Positions 1 through 6,598 of a stretch of 7,275 bases of DNA are shown piece by piece. Position 1 is the stretch's first letter, and each line of letters opens with the position of its first letter. This DNA comes from an uncultured Cytophagaceae bacterium (GTDB lineage: Bacteria; Bacteroidota; Bacteroidia; Cytophagales; Spirosomataceae). The stretch is from assembly GCA_903960725.1 (NCBI GenBank), contig CAJCBY010000232.1:1-7275 (forward strand). Direction: 5' to 3'. The translations under genes and the position numbers were made by a program. Under the pieces are notes generated by a model. It was not told the origin of the DNA and searched no databases. It was given only the letters and a program-made list of their open reading frames with translations.

Positions 1-88
1 TATTTAATATTTGTTACCATAAAGTAAACCTGCTAGGTAGTTATAGTAAAATCAAATTCAGAAAAAGAAACGAGGTAGGTTGAGAAAA

Positions 89-187
89 ATGGACATTCTT
101 GGCATGTCCAATTTCACCTTCTATAGGGGGTTTCTTTCCCAAAAAGTGATTTCACTCGATGACGCTGTAAATCCCGAAATAATGTGA
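89..187 (+). CDS. possible 32-aa small ORF (doubtful)
   Basis: This reading frame starts at ATG 89 and ends at TGA 185-187, giving a 32-residue peptide beginning MDILGMSNFTFYRGF. A purine-rich stretch with GAGG at 72-75 and AGG at 77-79 lies upstream and could act as a weak ribosome binding site, which is a better context than most genes in this window have. The peptide has no recognisable domain, signal peptide or membrane segment. A 7-bp inverted repeat covers its first codons (90-110) and would place the start region in a hairpin. It could be a leader peptide or chance. I would not rely on it without conservation or ribosome-profiling data. Confidence 0.15.
   Translation: MDILGMSNFTFYRGFLSQKVISLDDAVNPEIM
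90..110. promoter_or_regulatory. 7-bp inverted repeat TGGACAT / ATGTCCA
   Basis: The arms TGGACAT (90-96) and ATGTCCA (104-110) are perfectly complementary around a 7-base centre. The left arm contains the GGACATT heptamer, which recurs at 234-240 and 369-375. The element could be a dimeric repressor site or a small RNA hairpin. No regulator gene lies in the window to pair it with. Confidence 0.35.
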
Positions 188-250
188 AAAAAACTGACTG
201 CATAATTTTTTTCAAAAACGACTTAAAGATTTGGGACATTTTATGTATAT

Positions 251-330
251 CTCCTTTTTTTGATATTTTTCTCCTTTTTTTTAAAAATCTTCCCCTTTTT
301 TTGATACAAAAATGAAAATTTATAATTTTT
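251..330. repeat. phased T/A-tract block with CC-T7-GATA repeats
   Basis: Three related modules follow each other: CTCC plus seven T then GATA at 251-265, CTCC plus eight T at 271-282, and CCCC plus seven T then GATA at 292-306. Their starts are 20-21 bases apart. Further tracts (T5 at 266-270, A5 at 308-312, T5 at 326-330) fall close to the same 10-11 base phase. Tracts of this kind spaced by one or two helical turns are known to curve DNA. The inference is an intrinsically bent upstream region of the following operon. Slippage-driven expansion of a simple sequence is the main alternative. Confidence 0.5.
301..330 (+). promoter_or_regulatory. candidate Bacteroidota-type promoter, distal
   Basis: TTG at 301-303 is followed after 19 bases by TAATTTTT at 323-330. 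The Bacteroidota primary sigma-factor pattern is TTG, about 17-23 bases, then TAnnTTTG, so only the last base of the second box deviates. The TTG sits at the end of the third T-tract module, which would place bent DNA directly upstream of the polymerase site. In such AT-rich sequence a match of this quality may arise by chance. Confidence 0.25.
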
Positions 331-377
331 TATACATTTAATTACATTTTTATTAAATGGTAACACTAGGACATTAT

Positions 378-394
378 CAAATTGTGCAAATTTG
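378..394. promoter_or_regulatory. CAAATT / AATTTG dyad near promoter candidate
   Basis: CAAATT (378-383) and AATTTG (389-394) form a perfect 6-bp inverted repeat around a 5-base centre. CAAATT is also repeated directly at 387-392. The element begins three bases after the third GGACATT copy and overlaps the TTG of the proximal promoter candidate, a typical place for an operator. AT-rich dyads of this length do occur by chance. Confidence 0.25.
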
Positions 395-409
395 CTATAG
401 GTCTATTTG
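382..409 (+). promoter_or_regulatory. candidate Bacteroidota-type promoter, proximal
   Basis: TTG at 382-384 is separated by 17 bases from TCTATTTG at 402-409, which differs from TAnnTTTG only at its second base. It would start transcription near 416 and give a leader of roughly 90 bases before the ABC ATPase start. The first box lies inside the CAAATT/AATTTG dyad at 378-394, so a protein bound to that dyad would compete with polymerase. It is an alternative to the candidate at 301-330. Confidence 0.3.
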
Positions 410-504
410 ATTCGGAAGAATAGTTAGCTGTTGTTTAGCCCTGCTCAATCGCATACTTTACTTAAATAATAAAACTTTTTCCGCGTTTTCTGTGTTTAAA
501 AAAT

Positions 505-1416
505 ATGCCAGAAAAAATTATTGAGGTCCGCCACCTTTCAAAAAAATTTGGATCCTTCCAAGCCGTCTCAGACGTTAGTTTTACCGTGTATAAAGGCGAT
601 GTTTTTGGCTTTTTAGGCCCTAATGGCGCCGGAAAAAGTACCAGCATTCGTTGCCTAAACTCGTTGATTAAACCGGACAGTGGAACGGTAGAACTTTTTG
701 GCGAATCGATTGCCACCCACCGGGAATCAATTCTTGGACGCATCGGAAGTATCATCGAAAAACCTGATTTCTACAAATATTTATCCGCTTACCGAAATCT
801 AGAAATCTTCTCTCGGATCTCCGGAAAACCATCATCAAAGCAGGAAATCTACAAAATGTTAGATTTCGTAGGACTAGGCGGACGCGAGCGAGATAAATTT
901 GCTGGCTTTTCGCATGGAATGAAACAGCGTTTGGGAATTGCGCAAACACTATTACACAATCCAGAACTTATTATCTTAGACGAACCTACAACGGGTTTAG
1001 ATCCTCAAGGTATTATTGATATCCGGAACTTGATTTTGCGCTTGAAAAACGAGCAGAATAAAACAGTTTTGTTGTCCTCTCATAATTTGGCAGAAATCGA
1101 ACTCATCTGTAATCGAATGGTCATTATTAACAAAGGCCGGTCCATCGTAGAAGGAAATGTGAGTGAACTAATGAATGGAGAAAACCTGATTTTACGTTTA
1201 GAAGCAAGTCCTATGCCAGCGGCTAAAAATGTCTTATTAGCGTGGAAACCTTCGCTAATCTGGGACAACATAGGCGATACAGCGGTTCAATTCCCTATCG
1301 AAAAATCAGAAATACCTAGTCTTACTGCATTTCTTGTCAAGCAGCATATTGAAATTTACAGCCTGGAGGCTAAACGCACGCTGGAGGATTATTTTATAAA
1401 AATCGTATCTCAATGA
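505..1416 (+). CDS. ABC transporter ATP-binding protein (ABC-2 export type)
   Basis: This 303-residue cytoplasmic ATPase should power the permease encoded directly downstream. The nucleotide-binding domain fills about residues 5-225. Visible motifs are Walker A GPNGAGKS at 38-45, signature SHGMKQR at 136-142, Walker B LIILDE at 155-160 with catalytic Glu160, D-loop GLDP at 164-167 and switch His193. The Q-loop position carries Glu85 (IIEKPDFY) instead of Gln, a variant known in BcrA/NatA/CcmA-like exporters. The remaining ~75 residues form a C-terminal extension typical of that group. ATG 505 gives a correct N-terminus (KIIEVRHLSKKFG); no Shine-Dalgarno precedes it, only an A-rich stretch. 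The gene ends in an ATGA overlap with the permease gene. The ATPase assignment is secure. The substrate is unknown; envelope lipid or lipoprotein export is inferred from the third gene of the unit. Confidence 0.93.
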   Translation: MPEKIIEVRHLSKKFGSFQAVSDVSFTVYKGDVFGFLGPNGAGKSTSIRCLNSLIKPDSGTVELFGESIATHRESILGRIGSIIEKPDFYKYLSAYRNLEIFSRISGKPSSKQEIYKMLDFVGLGGRERDKFAGFSHGMKQRLGIAQTLLHNPELIILDEPTTGLDPQGIIDIRNLILRLKNEQNKTVLLSSHNLAEIELICNRMVIINKGRSIVEGNVSELMNGENLILRLEASPMPAAKNVLLAWKPSLIWDNIGDTAVQFPIEKSEIPSLTAFLVKQHIEIYSLEAKRTLEDYFIKIVSQ

Positions 1417-2258
1417 TCCTATTTAACAGCATATACAACGAAATTATCAAGATTGCCTTAAAGCCTCGGTCCTATTTAGGCCTAGCAGCGATCACCGTGT
1501 TAGTAGGTGTCATTCAATTTGCATTAAAAGCAGACGGAATGTCAATCATCTCCTTTGTGACAGCCTCCTTCGAACAGACTTTGACCTTCGAGGGCAACGT
1601 GTTGAATGGCAATTTAGTAGCCTTCATCATTTTGCAGATGTTATTAGTCCAAATTCCGCTGTTAGTTGCTTTAGTAACTGGTGATTTAGTTTCTGGTGAA
1701 GCTGCGATGGGCACCATTCGCATGTTAGCAACGAAGCCTATTTCGCGCGTTCAACTTCTGTTATCTAAATTTATTGCTGGAGGGATTTACACCTTTATCG
1801 TCATTTTGTGGATGGGTGTGATGTCTGTATTAGTCGGTAAATTGTTATTCGGGACGGGGGACATGATGGTGTTGAATTCGGATGGATTAGTGATTTTGCA
1901 GGAAGCAGATGTGAATTGGCGTTATTTGGGTGGATTTGCGGTGGCATTTTTAGCCTTATTTACCGTCAGTTCTTTATCCATTTGCTTGTCCTGTTTTACG
2001 GACAATTCCATCGGACCTATTGTGGCCACCATGTCGGTTATCTTGTTATTTACGATAATAGGGACCTTAGATGTGCGCGTTTTTGATCCGATTAAACCCT
2101 ATTTATTCACGACGCACATGGCGTCATGGCGCTCATTTTTTGAGGATCCACTTCCTATTTCCGATATTTTGCGTTCCTGCGTCGTTCTAGTTGTACACAA
2201 TGTGGTGTTGATTTCCGTTTCGCTATATACTTTCCACCGCAAAGACATTCAATCATGA
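1413..2258 (+). CDS. ABC-2 type transporter permease
   Basis: This 281-residue inner-membrane protein is the likely channel half of the exporter. Six hydrophobic segments can be picked out at about residues 21-38, 67-90, 119-145, 172-193, 200-218 and 253-273, the usual ABC-2 topology. Between segments 2 and 3 lies GDLVSGEAAMGTIRMLATKP (90-109) followed by ISRVQLLLSK, the conserved cytoplasmic stretch (E..xGT...L..P.sR..l..K) expected to contact the ATPase. A polar loop (about 147-170) after segment 3 probably faces the periplasm. The start at 1413 overlaps the ATPase stop as ATGA, so translation is probably coupled; a GGAGG at 1383-1387 is too far upstream to act as a normal ribosome binding site. 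It ends in a second ATGA overlap with the LolA-like gene. The family is clear but the substrate is not. Confidence 0.88.
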   Translation: MILFNSIYNEIIKIALKPRSYLGLAAITVLVGVIQFALKADGMSIISFVTASFEQTLTFEGNVLNGNLVAFIILQMLLVQIPLLVALVTGDLVSGEAAMGTIRMLATKPISRVQLLLSKFIAGGIYTFIVILWMGVMSVLVGKLLFGTGDMMVLNSDGLVILQEADVNWRYLGGFAVAFLALFTVSSLSICLSCFTDNSIGPIVATMSVILLFTIIGTLDVRVFDPIKPYLFTTHMASWRSFFEDPLPISDILRSCVVLVVHNVVLISVSLYTFHRKDIQS

Positions 2259-2923
2259 TTCGCCTACTCTTATTATTTCTTTCCTTTTCCCTGGTTGCAC
2301 AAGATGCGAACAAGACTGTTGTACAGGTTTTGGCACGAATGAACAAGGTGCGCGATTACCGCGTAGAGGCACAAATCAAATCGGATATTCCCCTCATTAA
2401 GATTATGCCGGCGAAGGCGACCATCTATTTTAAGCAGCCGGAAAAATTCCGGATGATTACAAAAGGGATTGCAATTTTGCCCAAAAAAGGTTTTACCGAC
2501 CTGACTGCTCTACTTCGCAATAAATCAGCATACAATGCCTTATTCACCGGTTTTGAGGTAATCGACGGTGTAAAAACAGAATCCATTACACTGTTACCTA
2601 CAGACGATTCAGGCGAGATCGTCTTAGCGAAAATCTGGGTCGACGCTACATTAGACTTGATTTTAAAATCCCAAATCACCTCCCGCAGTAACGGAACCGT
2701 ACTTTCCACCTACGTTTATGGTTCAGAAAAAGCCTACGGACTACCGTCTGAATTGAATATTACAGTAGACGTGAAAAAATTCAAGATTCCCAAAGGCGTC
2801 GTAGTCGACATCAACCGCACTGCGGTAACACCGGTAAATACGCGCAAAACCGGCCTAATTCGCTTGACTCTAACGAATTACGTCATCAACCAAGGAATTG
2901 TGGATAAAATCTTTAAAGAATAG
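2255..2923 (+). CDS. LolA-like periplasmic lipid/lipoprotein-binding protein
   Basis: This 222-residue protein has a short signal peptide (MIRLLLLFLSFSLVA, probable cleavage before Gln16) and no lipobox cysteine, so it should be soluble in the periplasm. The mature part resembles the LolA/LolB/RseB fold: an early helix (VVQVLARMNKVRDYRVEAQI, 22-41), alternating beta strands with IYFKQPEKFRMITKG (57-71), and the characteristic AKIWVDATLDLILKSQI (135-151). Members of this superfamily form an unclosed beta-barrel that holds acyl chains or lipoproteins. The ATGA overlap with the permease gene indicates that it works with the transporter, perhaps accepting cargo or escorting it towards the outer membrane. 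It lacks enough LolA-specific signal to be called the housekeeping LolA, so no symbol is given. An alternative is an outer-membrane stress sensor or a glycolipid carrier. Confidence 0.68.
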   Translation: MIRLLLLFLSFSLVAQDANKTVVQVLARMNKVRDYRVEAQIKSDIPLIKIMPAKATIYFKQPEKFRMITKGIAILPKKGFTDLTALLRNKSAYNALFTGFEVIDGVKTESITLLPTDDSGEIVLAKIWVDATLDLILKSQITSRSNGTVLSTYVYGSEKAYGLPSELNITVDVKKFKIPKGVVVDINRTAVTPVNTRKTGLIRLTLTNYVINQGIVDKIFKE

Positions 2924-2997
2924 CCTACTTTTCTTGTACTATATTACCGATGCCTTTCGTTCTTTTTTCGTAATTTAGTTTTCTAAATCGATATGGA
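2924..2997. promoter_or_regulatory. short intergenic gap with ATTTAG/CTAAAT dyad
   Basis: This 74-base gap separates the transporter unit from the GH130 unit. ATTTAG (2973-2978) and CTAAAT (2983-2988) form a perfect 6-bp inverted repeat around TTTT, ending nine bases before the GH130 start. No convincing terminator hairpin and no well-spaced TTG/TAnnTTTG pair is present, so either read-through from the ABC genes or an unrecognised promoter is possible. The dyad could be an operator or a weak AT-only hairpin affecting initiation. Confidence 0.35.
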
Positions 2998-4050
2998 ATG
3001 AAGCGCTTTTTTGTTTGGCTAGTAGTATGTGTGGCTTTTTCAGCCTCAGCCCAAAACTGGCAAATGACGGGTTTCAAAAAGGCTGATGCCGTTAATCCCA
3101 TTCTTTCCCCCTCCTTACAAGCCCGTTTCTTAGATCCTATTACCGGAAAAATGGTCGGTTGGGAAAACAAAAATGTCTTAAATCCCACCGCCCTAGTTCG
3201 CGATGGCCTTGTTCATTTAGTATACCGCGCCCAAGATTCATTAGGCACCTCCCGCATCGGATTAGCCACTAGCGCTGATGGTATTCATTTTCAAAAAAAG
3301 CCAGAACCAATCCTATTTCCATCCAATGACGCTTTCCGTGGCTTCGAATGGCCAGGAGGCATCGAAGATCCTCGAATCGTGGAAAAAGAAGACGGTGGCT
3401 ATTTCCTCACCTATACTTCGTATGATGGCAAATACGCACGACTTTGTGGCGCGTTTTCCAAAGATTTACAAACATGGGAAAAAATAGGCCCCCTATTTAC
3501 TTCCGAAAAATACCTAAATACTTGGTCTAAATCTGGGGCCATCGTTTCTATTCAAAATGGAACTAGAATCGTTGCAAAAAAGATCAATGGACTATATTAT
3601 ATGTATTTCGGTGATACCGATTTATTCTTAGCTACTTCGAAAGACTTACGACACTGGGACATCCTTGAAAATGCGGAAACGAGTGTTCGACTATCCGTAT
3701 TAAAGCCACGAGCAGGCTATTTTGATAGCCGTTTAGTAGAGCCAGGACCTTATGCATTAGTGCGAAAAGAGGGAATCGTCCTGATTTATAATAGCTCGAA
3801 TGCGGCGAATTATAACGAAACTCGCTTTCCTAAATTCACCTATGCGGCTGGACAAGTTTTATTCGATGCGCAGCAACCTTACAAGGTTATTGACAGAACA
3901 AACGAACCCTTTATTTGGCCTAATCAACCCTACGAAAAAGTGGGCGAAGTGAATGAAGTATGTTTCGTAGAGGGCTTAGTCCCTTACAAAGGAAAATGGT
4001 TCCTCTATTACGGAACCGCCGACTCGAAAATCGCTGTTTCAATCAAATAA
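2998..4050 (+). CDS. exported glycoside hydrolase family 130-like protein
   Basis: This 350-residue protein has a clear signal peptide (MKRFFVWLVVCVAFSASA, cleavage before Gln19) and a five-bladed beta-propeller of the GH130 type. Motifs in order: NPTALVRDGLVHLVYRAQD (62-80), SRIGLATSADGIHF (85-98), GGIEDPRIV (120-128) where Asp124 matches the family's catalytic acid, KSGAIVS in the middle, LYYMYFGDTDLFLATSKDLRHW, and near the C-terminus EVCFVEGLVPYKGKWFLYYGTADSKIAVSI. GH130 enzymes are mannoside phosphorylases or, in some subgroups, beta-mannosidases. An exported location argues against a phosphate-dependent cytosolic role, so a hydrolase or a different glycan activity is plausible. The start is fixed by the signal peptide; the overlapping ATG at 2993 opens only a two-codon frame. 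It ends in TAATG with the VOC gene. The fold is well supported; substrate and mechanism are not. Confidence 0.82.
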   Translation: MKRFFVWLVVCVAFSASAQNWQMTGFKKADAVNPILSPSLQARFLDPITGKMVGWENKNVLNPTALVRDGLVHLVYRAQDSLGTSRIGLATSADGIHFQKKPEPILFPSNDAFRGFEWPGGIEDPRIVEKEDGGYFLTYTSYDGKYARLCGAFSKDLQTWEKIGPLFTSEKYLNTWSKSGAIVSIQNGTRIVAKKINGLYYMYFGDTDLFLATSKDLRHWDILENAETSVRLSVLKPRAGYFDSRLVEPGPYALVRKEGIVLIYNSSNAANYNETRFPKFTYAAGQVLFDAQQPYKVIDRTNEPFIWPNQPYEKVGEVNEVCFVEGLVPYKGKWFLYYGTADSKIAVSIK

Positions 4051-4445
4051 TGAATCATTTAGGTCTACATAGTGTCCACCACATCGCCATTATCTGCTCG
4101 GATTATGCGCGCTCTAAAGCCTTTTATACGCAGGATTTAGGGCTTGAAATTATTCGAGAAGTATATCGTGAAGAACGCGATTCATATAAATTGGATTTAG
4201 CGCTGAACGATCACTATGTGATCGAATTATTCTCTTTTCCTGACCCACCAACACGACCATCGAGGCCGGAAAGTTGTGGTTTACGGCATTTGGCATTTCA
4301 AGTAACAGACCTGGAATTGACGGTACAGGAATTGACCAAAAAAGGCATTACGTCGGAGCCTATTCGCATCGATGAGTTCACTGGGAAGCGATTTACGTTT
4401 ATTGCGGACCCAGATGATTTGCCCATTGAATTTTATGAAATATGA
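4050..4445 (+). CDS. VOC family (glyoxalase I-like) metalloprotein
   Basis: This 131-residue protein contains the two beta-alpha-beta-beta-beta modules of the vicinal oxygen chelate fold. It opens with LHSVHHIAIICSDYARSKAFYTQDLGLEIIRE; the second module begins LRHLAFQVTDLELTVQEL. The usual four metal positions are occupied by His11, Glu59 (YVIELF), His80 and Glu127 (PIEFYEI), so a divalent-metal enzyme is expected. The size and pattern fit the small cytoplasmic glyoxalase/bleomycin-resistance group, often annotated as GloA2 or SMU1112c-like. The substrate could be a methylglyoxal-glutathione analogue or another small molecule. I chose ATG 4050, which overlaps the GH130 stop as TAATG, because the frame upstream to 3960 encodes an arginine-rich tail read out of frame from GH130. 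The gene ends in an ATGA overlap with the DUF4954 gene. Confidence 0.85.
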   Translation: MNHLGLHSVHHIAIICSDYARSKAFYTQDLGLEIIREVYREERDSYKLDLALNDHYVIELFSFPDPPTRPSRPESCGLRHLAFQVTDLELTVQELTKKGITSEPIRIDEFTGKRFTFIADPDDLPIEFYEI

Positions 4446-6598
4446 ATAGAATTGATAAAAAACCCCTATCAAAACTTGGATTCGATTTCGTTACGCCTTC
4501 ATTCTTAGAAGAGGGCCAAAGCGAATTCGACCACCGCAACTCCAACCTCGACCTAGGTGCCTACCGGCCTTTAGCTCCGCGGGAGATTAGTATCCTAGAA
4601 GCGAACTTGAACGAAGCAGAGAACTGGAAAGATTTGTGGGTTAAAGAGGGTTTTAATCCGTATTTGGTGAAGAATTGCCGGTTTTTTGGCATTAACCGAA
4701 TCGGTATTTTAGAGAGTTGCTATCTCGAATTCAAAAACCTGCGCATGCCAGTAGGACTATACAATAGCACCTTAATTTCCTGTGATTTTGGCGACAACGT
4801 GGCAATCGATCGCGTGAATTTATTATCTCATTACCAAATCGGGAACGAAGTAATGATCCTCCAAGTAAACGAATTAGCGACGACTGCGACGGCGAAATTT
4901 GGAAATGGTATTGTGAAAAAGGGCGAGGAAGAGCGGATCCGAATTTGGATGGAACTAGGCAACGAAAATGGAGGCCGAAAAGTAATTCCATTTGTGGGAA
5001 TGAAACCGGCCGATGCATTCTTGTGGACCCAAGACCGCGATGACAGCCTGTTACAAGCGAAGTATAAAGAAATGACCATCCAAGAATTCTCGTCTAAACG
5101 CGGATTCTACGGCCAAATCGGCGATCGTACTGTTATCAAAAACACCGGTATCATTAAGGACGTCAATATGGGCACCGATACCTATATCAAAGGCGCAAAC
5201 AAATTAAAAAACCTAACGATCATCTCGAACGCAGATGCCTCCACCCAAATAGGCGAAGGCTGCGAAATCGTGAACGGAATCATCCACGAAGGTTGCCGTA
5301 TTTTCTACGGCGTGAAGGCAGTTCGATTTATTTTAGCGGCGCACTCGCAACTGAAATACGGTGCACGACTAATCAACTCCTTTTTAGGAAGTAATTCAAC
5401 CATTTCTTGCTGTGAGGTATTAAATGCCCTGATTTTCCCAGCACACGAACAACACCACAACAACTCGTTCTTGTGCGCAGCGATCGTGAAAGGCCAAAGC
5501 AATATGGCCGCTGGCGCGACCCTCGGCTCAAACCACAATTCGCGTGGAGCGGATGGGGAATTACAGGCGGGACGTGGATTTTGGCCTGGCTTATCCGTGG
5601 CCTTAAAACACAACTCGAAGTTCGCGTCCTTTAACCTGATTTCGAAAGGAAATTACCCGGGAGAAATCCACAATCCACTACCCTTCTCCCTAATTGGAAA
5701 CGATGACACAGAAGGTGGACTCCTGATTATTGCCGGCTATTGGTTCCAATACAACATGTACGCCCTAGCCCGCAACGCTTGGAAATTCGCTGCTAGGGAC
5801 CAAAGAACCGACAAAGACATGTTGCTAGAATTTGATTTCTTAGCACCTGACACAGTTTCGGAAATCTTGCAAGCAATCAATTTATTAGAGAAATGGGTAT
5901 CTGATTCATTAGGTGGCGGCGACGGCAAAGCTTGGTTAAATGACCCAGCGAATGCTTCAAATCCACTAGCGGTGTATGCAACCGGCATCGAGAACACGAA
6001 ACGCAGAACACGCATCGCAAAGGCGCATAAAGCCTACCAGATCTTCCACGATTTGTTGTACTACCATGCTGCCAAAGAATGGTTAGCCACGTCCGAGCGC
6101 CACCCATCTCAATCCCCATCGGCACTTTTACAAGCGACTCTTAAAAACGCCACAGCGATTCAAATTTGGGAAAACTTAGGCGGCCAACTCATTCCATCCG
6201 GCTACATCCAAGAGATGAAAAACGATGTCAAATCAGGCAAAATCACCCGTTGGAAGCAAGTGCACGAATTCTACGAGAAACAAGCGACACTGTACCCTGA
6301 TCAAAAATTCGAAAATGCTTTAAACGGCTTATTGCAAATTAACCCTCAGGCATTCAAAGACATCCCAACCTGGATAGAACGCGCCATCTCCACAGCTGAT
6401 TTCCTTACAGCAGGTATCGAACGATCACGCTCGAAAGACTATGAGGATCCTTTCCGCTTAGCCATGTTCGGTAATGCGGAAGAACTCGATGCGGTGATAG
6501 GGGAAGTGAAGGATAATGAGTTTATTCAGGAAGCGAATGCGAAGCAGGTAGTTTTTAGAGAGAAGCTTAAAAAATTAATGGTAAATGGTGAACGGTAA
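4442..6598 (+). CDS. DUF4954 family protein, left-handed beta-helix
   Basis: This 718-residue protein has no signal peptide and should be cytoplasmic. Residues 42-100 (YRPLAPREISILEANLNEAE through FFGINRIGILE) match the DUF4954 N-terminus as I know it. Residues about 100-155 and 225-400 show irregular hexapeptide periodicity (IGDRTVI, IGEGCEIVNGIIHEGC, LGSNSTI), the mark of a left-handed beta-helix as in the sugar-nucleotidyl- and acyl-transferases. A polar cluster HEQHHNN (335-341) and GSNHNSR (362-368) in the helix could form an active or metal site. The C-terminal ~300 residues look alpha-helical. No nucleotidyltransferase GxG...K motif is seen at the N-terminus. ATG 4442 overlaps the VOC stop (ATGA), so it is coupled to that gene. 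The last six codons and the stop (6578-6598) are part of a heptameric repeat array, so the native C-terminus may have been altered. Function unknown. Confidence 0.88.
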   Translation: MNRIDKKPLSKLGFDFVTPSFLEEGQSEFDHRNSNLDLGAYRPLAPREISILEANLNEAENWKDLWVKEGFNPYLVKNCRFFGINRIGILESCYLEFKNLRMPVGLYNSTLISCDFGDNVAIDRVNLLSHYQIGNEVMILQVNELATTATAKFGNGIVKKGEEERIRIWMELGNENGGRKVIPFVGMKPADAFLWTQDRDDSLLQAKYKEMTIQEFSSKRGFYGQIGDRTVIKNTGIIKDVNMGTDTYIKGANKLKNLTIISNADASTQIGEGCEIVNGIIHEGCRIFYGVKAVRFILAAHSQLKYGARLINSFLGSNSTISCCEVLNALIFPAHEQHHNNSFLCAAIVKGQSNMAAGATLGSNHNSRGADGELQAGRGFWPGLSVALKHNSKFASFNLISKGNYPGEIHNPLPFSLIGNDDTEGGLLIIAGYWFQYNMYALARNAWKFAARDQRTDKDMLLEFDFLAPDTVSEILQAINLLEKWVSDSLGGGDGKAWLNDPANASNPLAVYATGIENTKRRTRIAKAHKAYQIFHDLLYYHAAKEWLATSERHPSQSPSALLQATLKNATAIQIWENLGGQLIPSGYIQEMKNDVKSGKITRWKQVHEFYEKQATLYPDQKFENALNGLLQINPQAFKDIPTWIERAISTADFLTAGIERSRSKDYEDPFRLAMFGNAEELDAVIGEVKDNEFIQEANAKQVVFREKLKKLMVNGER

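Larger units (their letters stand above)
1..504. other. AT-rich upstream intergenic region
   Basis: No convincing gene is visible in this stretch ahead of the ABC operon. It is strongly AT-rich with long A and T runs. It contains three copies of GGACATT, a TGGACAT/ATGTCCA dyad (90-110), an AGTGA/TCACT dyad (145-156), a phased T-tract block (251-330), a CAAATT/AATTTG dyad (378-394) and two weak promoter candidates. A 32-codon reading frame at 89-187 is the only small ORF with a plausible start context. A minus-strand ATG at 20-18 stays open to the left edge for only six codons, so a divergent gene beyond the edge can be neither shown nor excluded. Confidence 0.7.

Noticed and set aside
1..20. 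Start of a divergent minus-strand gene at 20
   Set aside because: Only six codons are visible before the edge, too little to judge.
130..156. Riboswitch or structured leader in the upstream region
   Set aside because: Only small isolated dyads such as AGTGA/TCACT are seen; no known riboswitch core or multi-helix arrangement could be recognised.
2255..2923. Naming this gene lolA
   Set aside because: The fold resembles LolA, but its coupling to an ABC-2 transporter and weak sequence match do not support orthology with the housekeeping carrier.
3960..4049. Longer start for the VOC gene giving 161 residues
   Set aside because: The extra 30 residues are an Arg-rich out-of-frame reading of the GH130 C-terminal coding sequence, and the VOC fold begins right after ATG 4050, which overlaps the GH130 stop.
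5305..5613. Minus-strand reading frame of 102 codons inside the DUF4954 gene
   Set aside because: It is antisense to a clearly coding, motif-bearing frame and its peptide is Cys/Pro-rich without any domain; the same holds for the other antisense frames.
4442..6598. GlmU-like or UDP-sugar pyrophosphorylase assignment for the beta-helix protein
   Set aside because: The N-terminal region lacks a recognisable nucleotide-binding signature; only the beta-helix is shared, so the DUF4954 label is the honest call.
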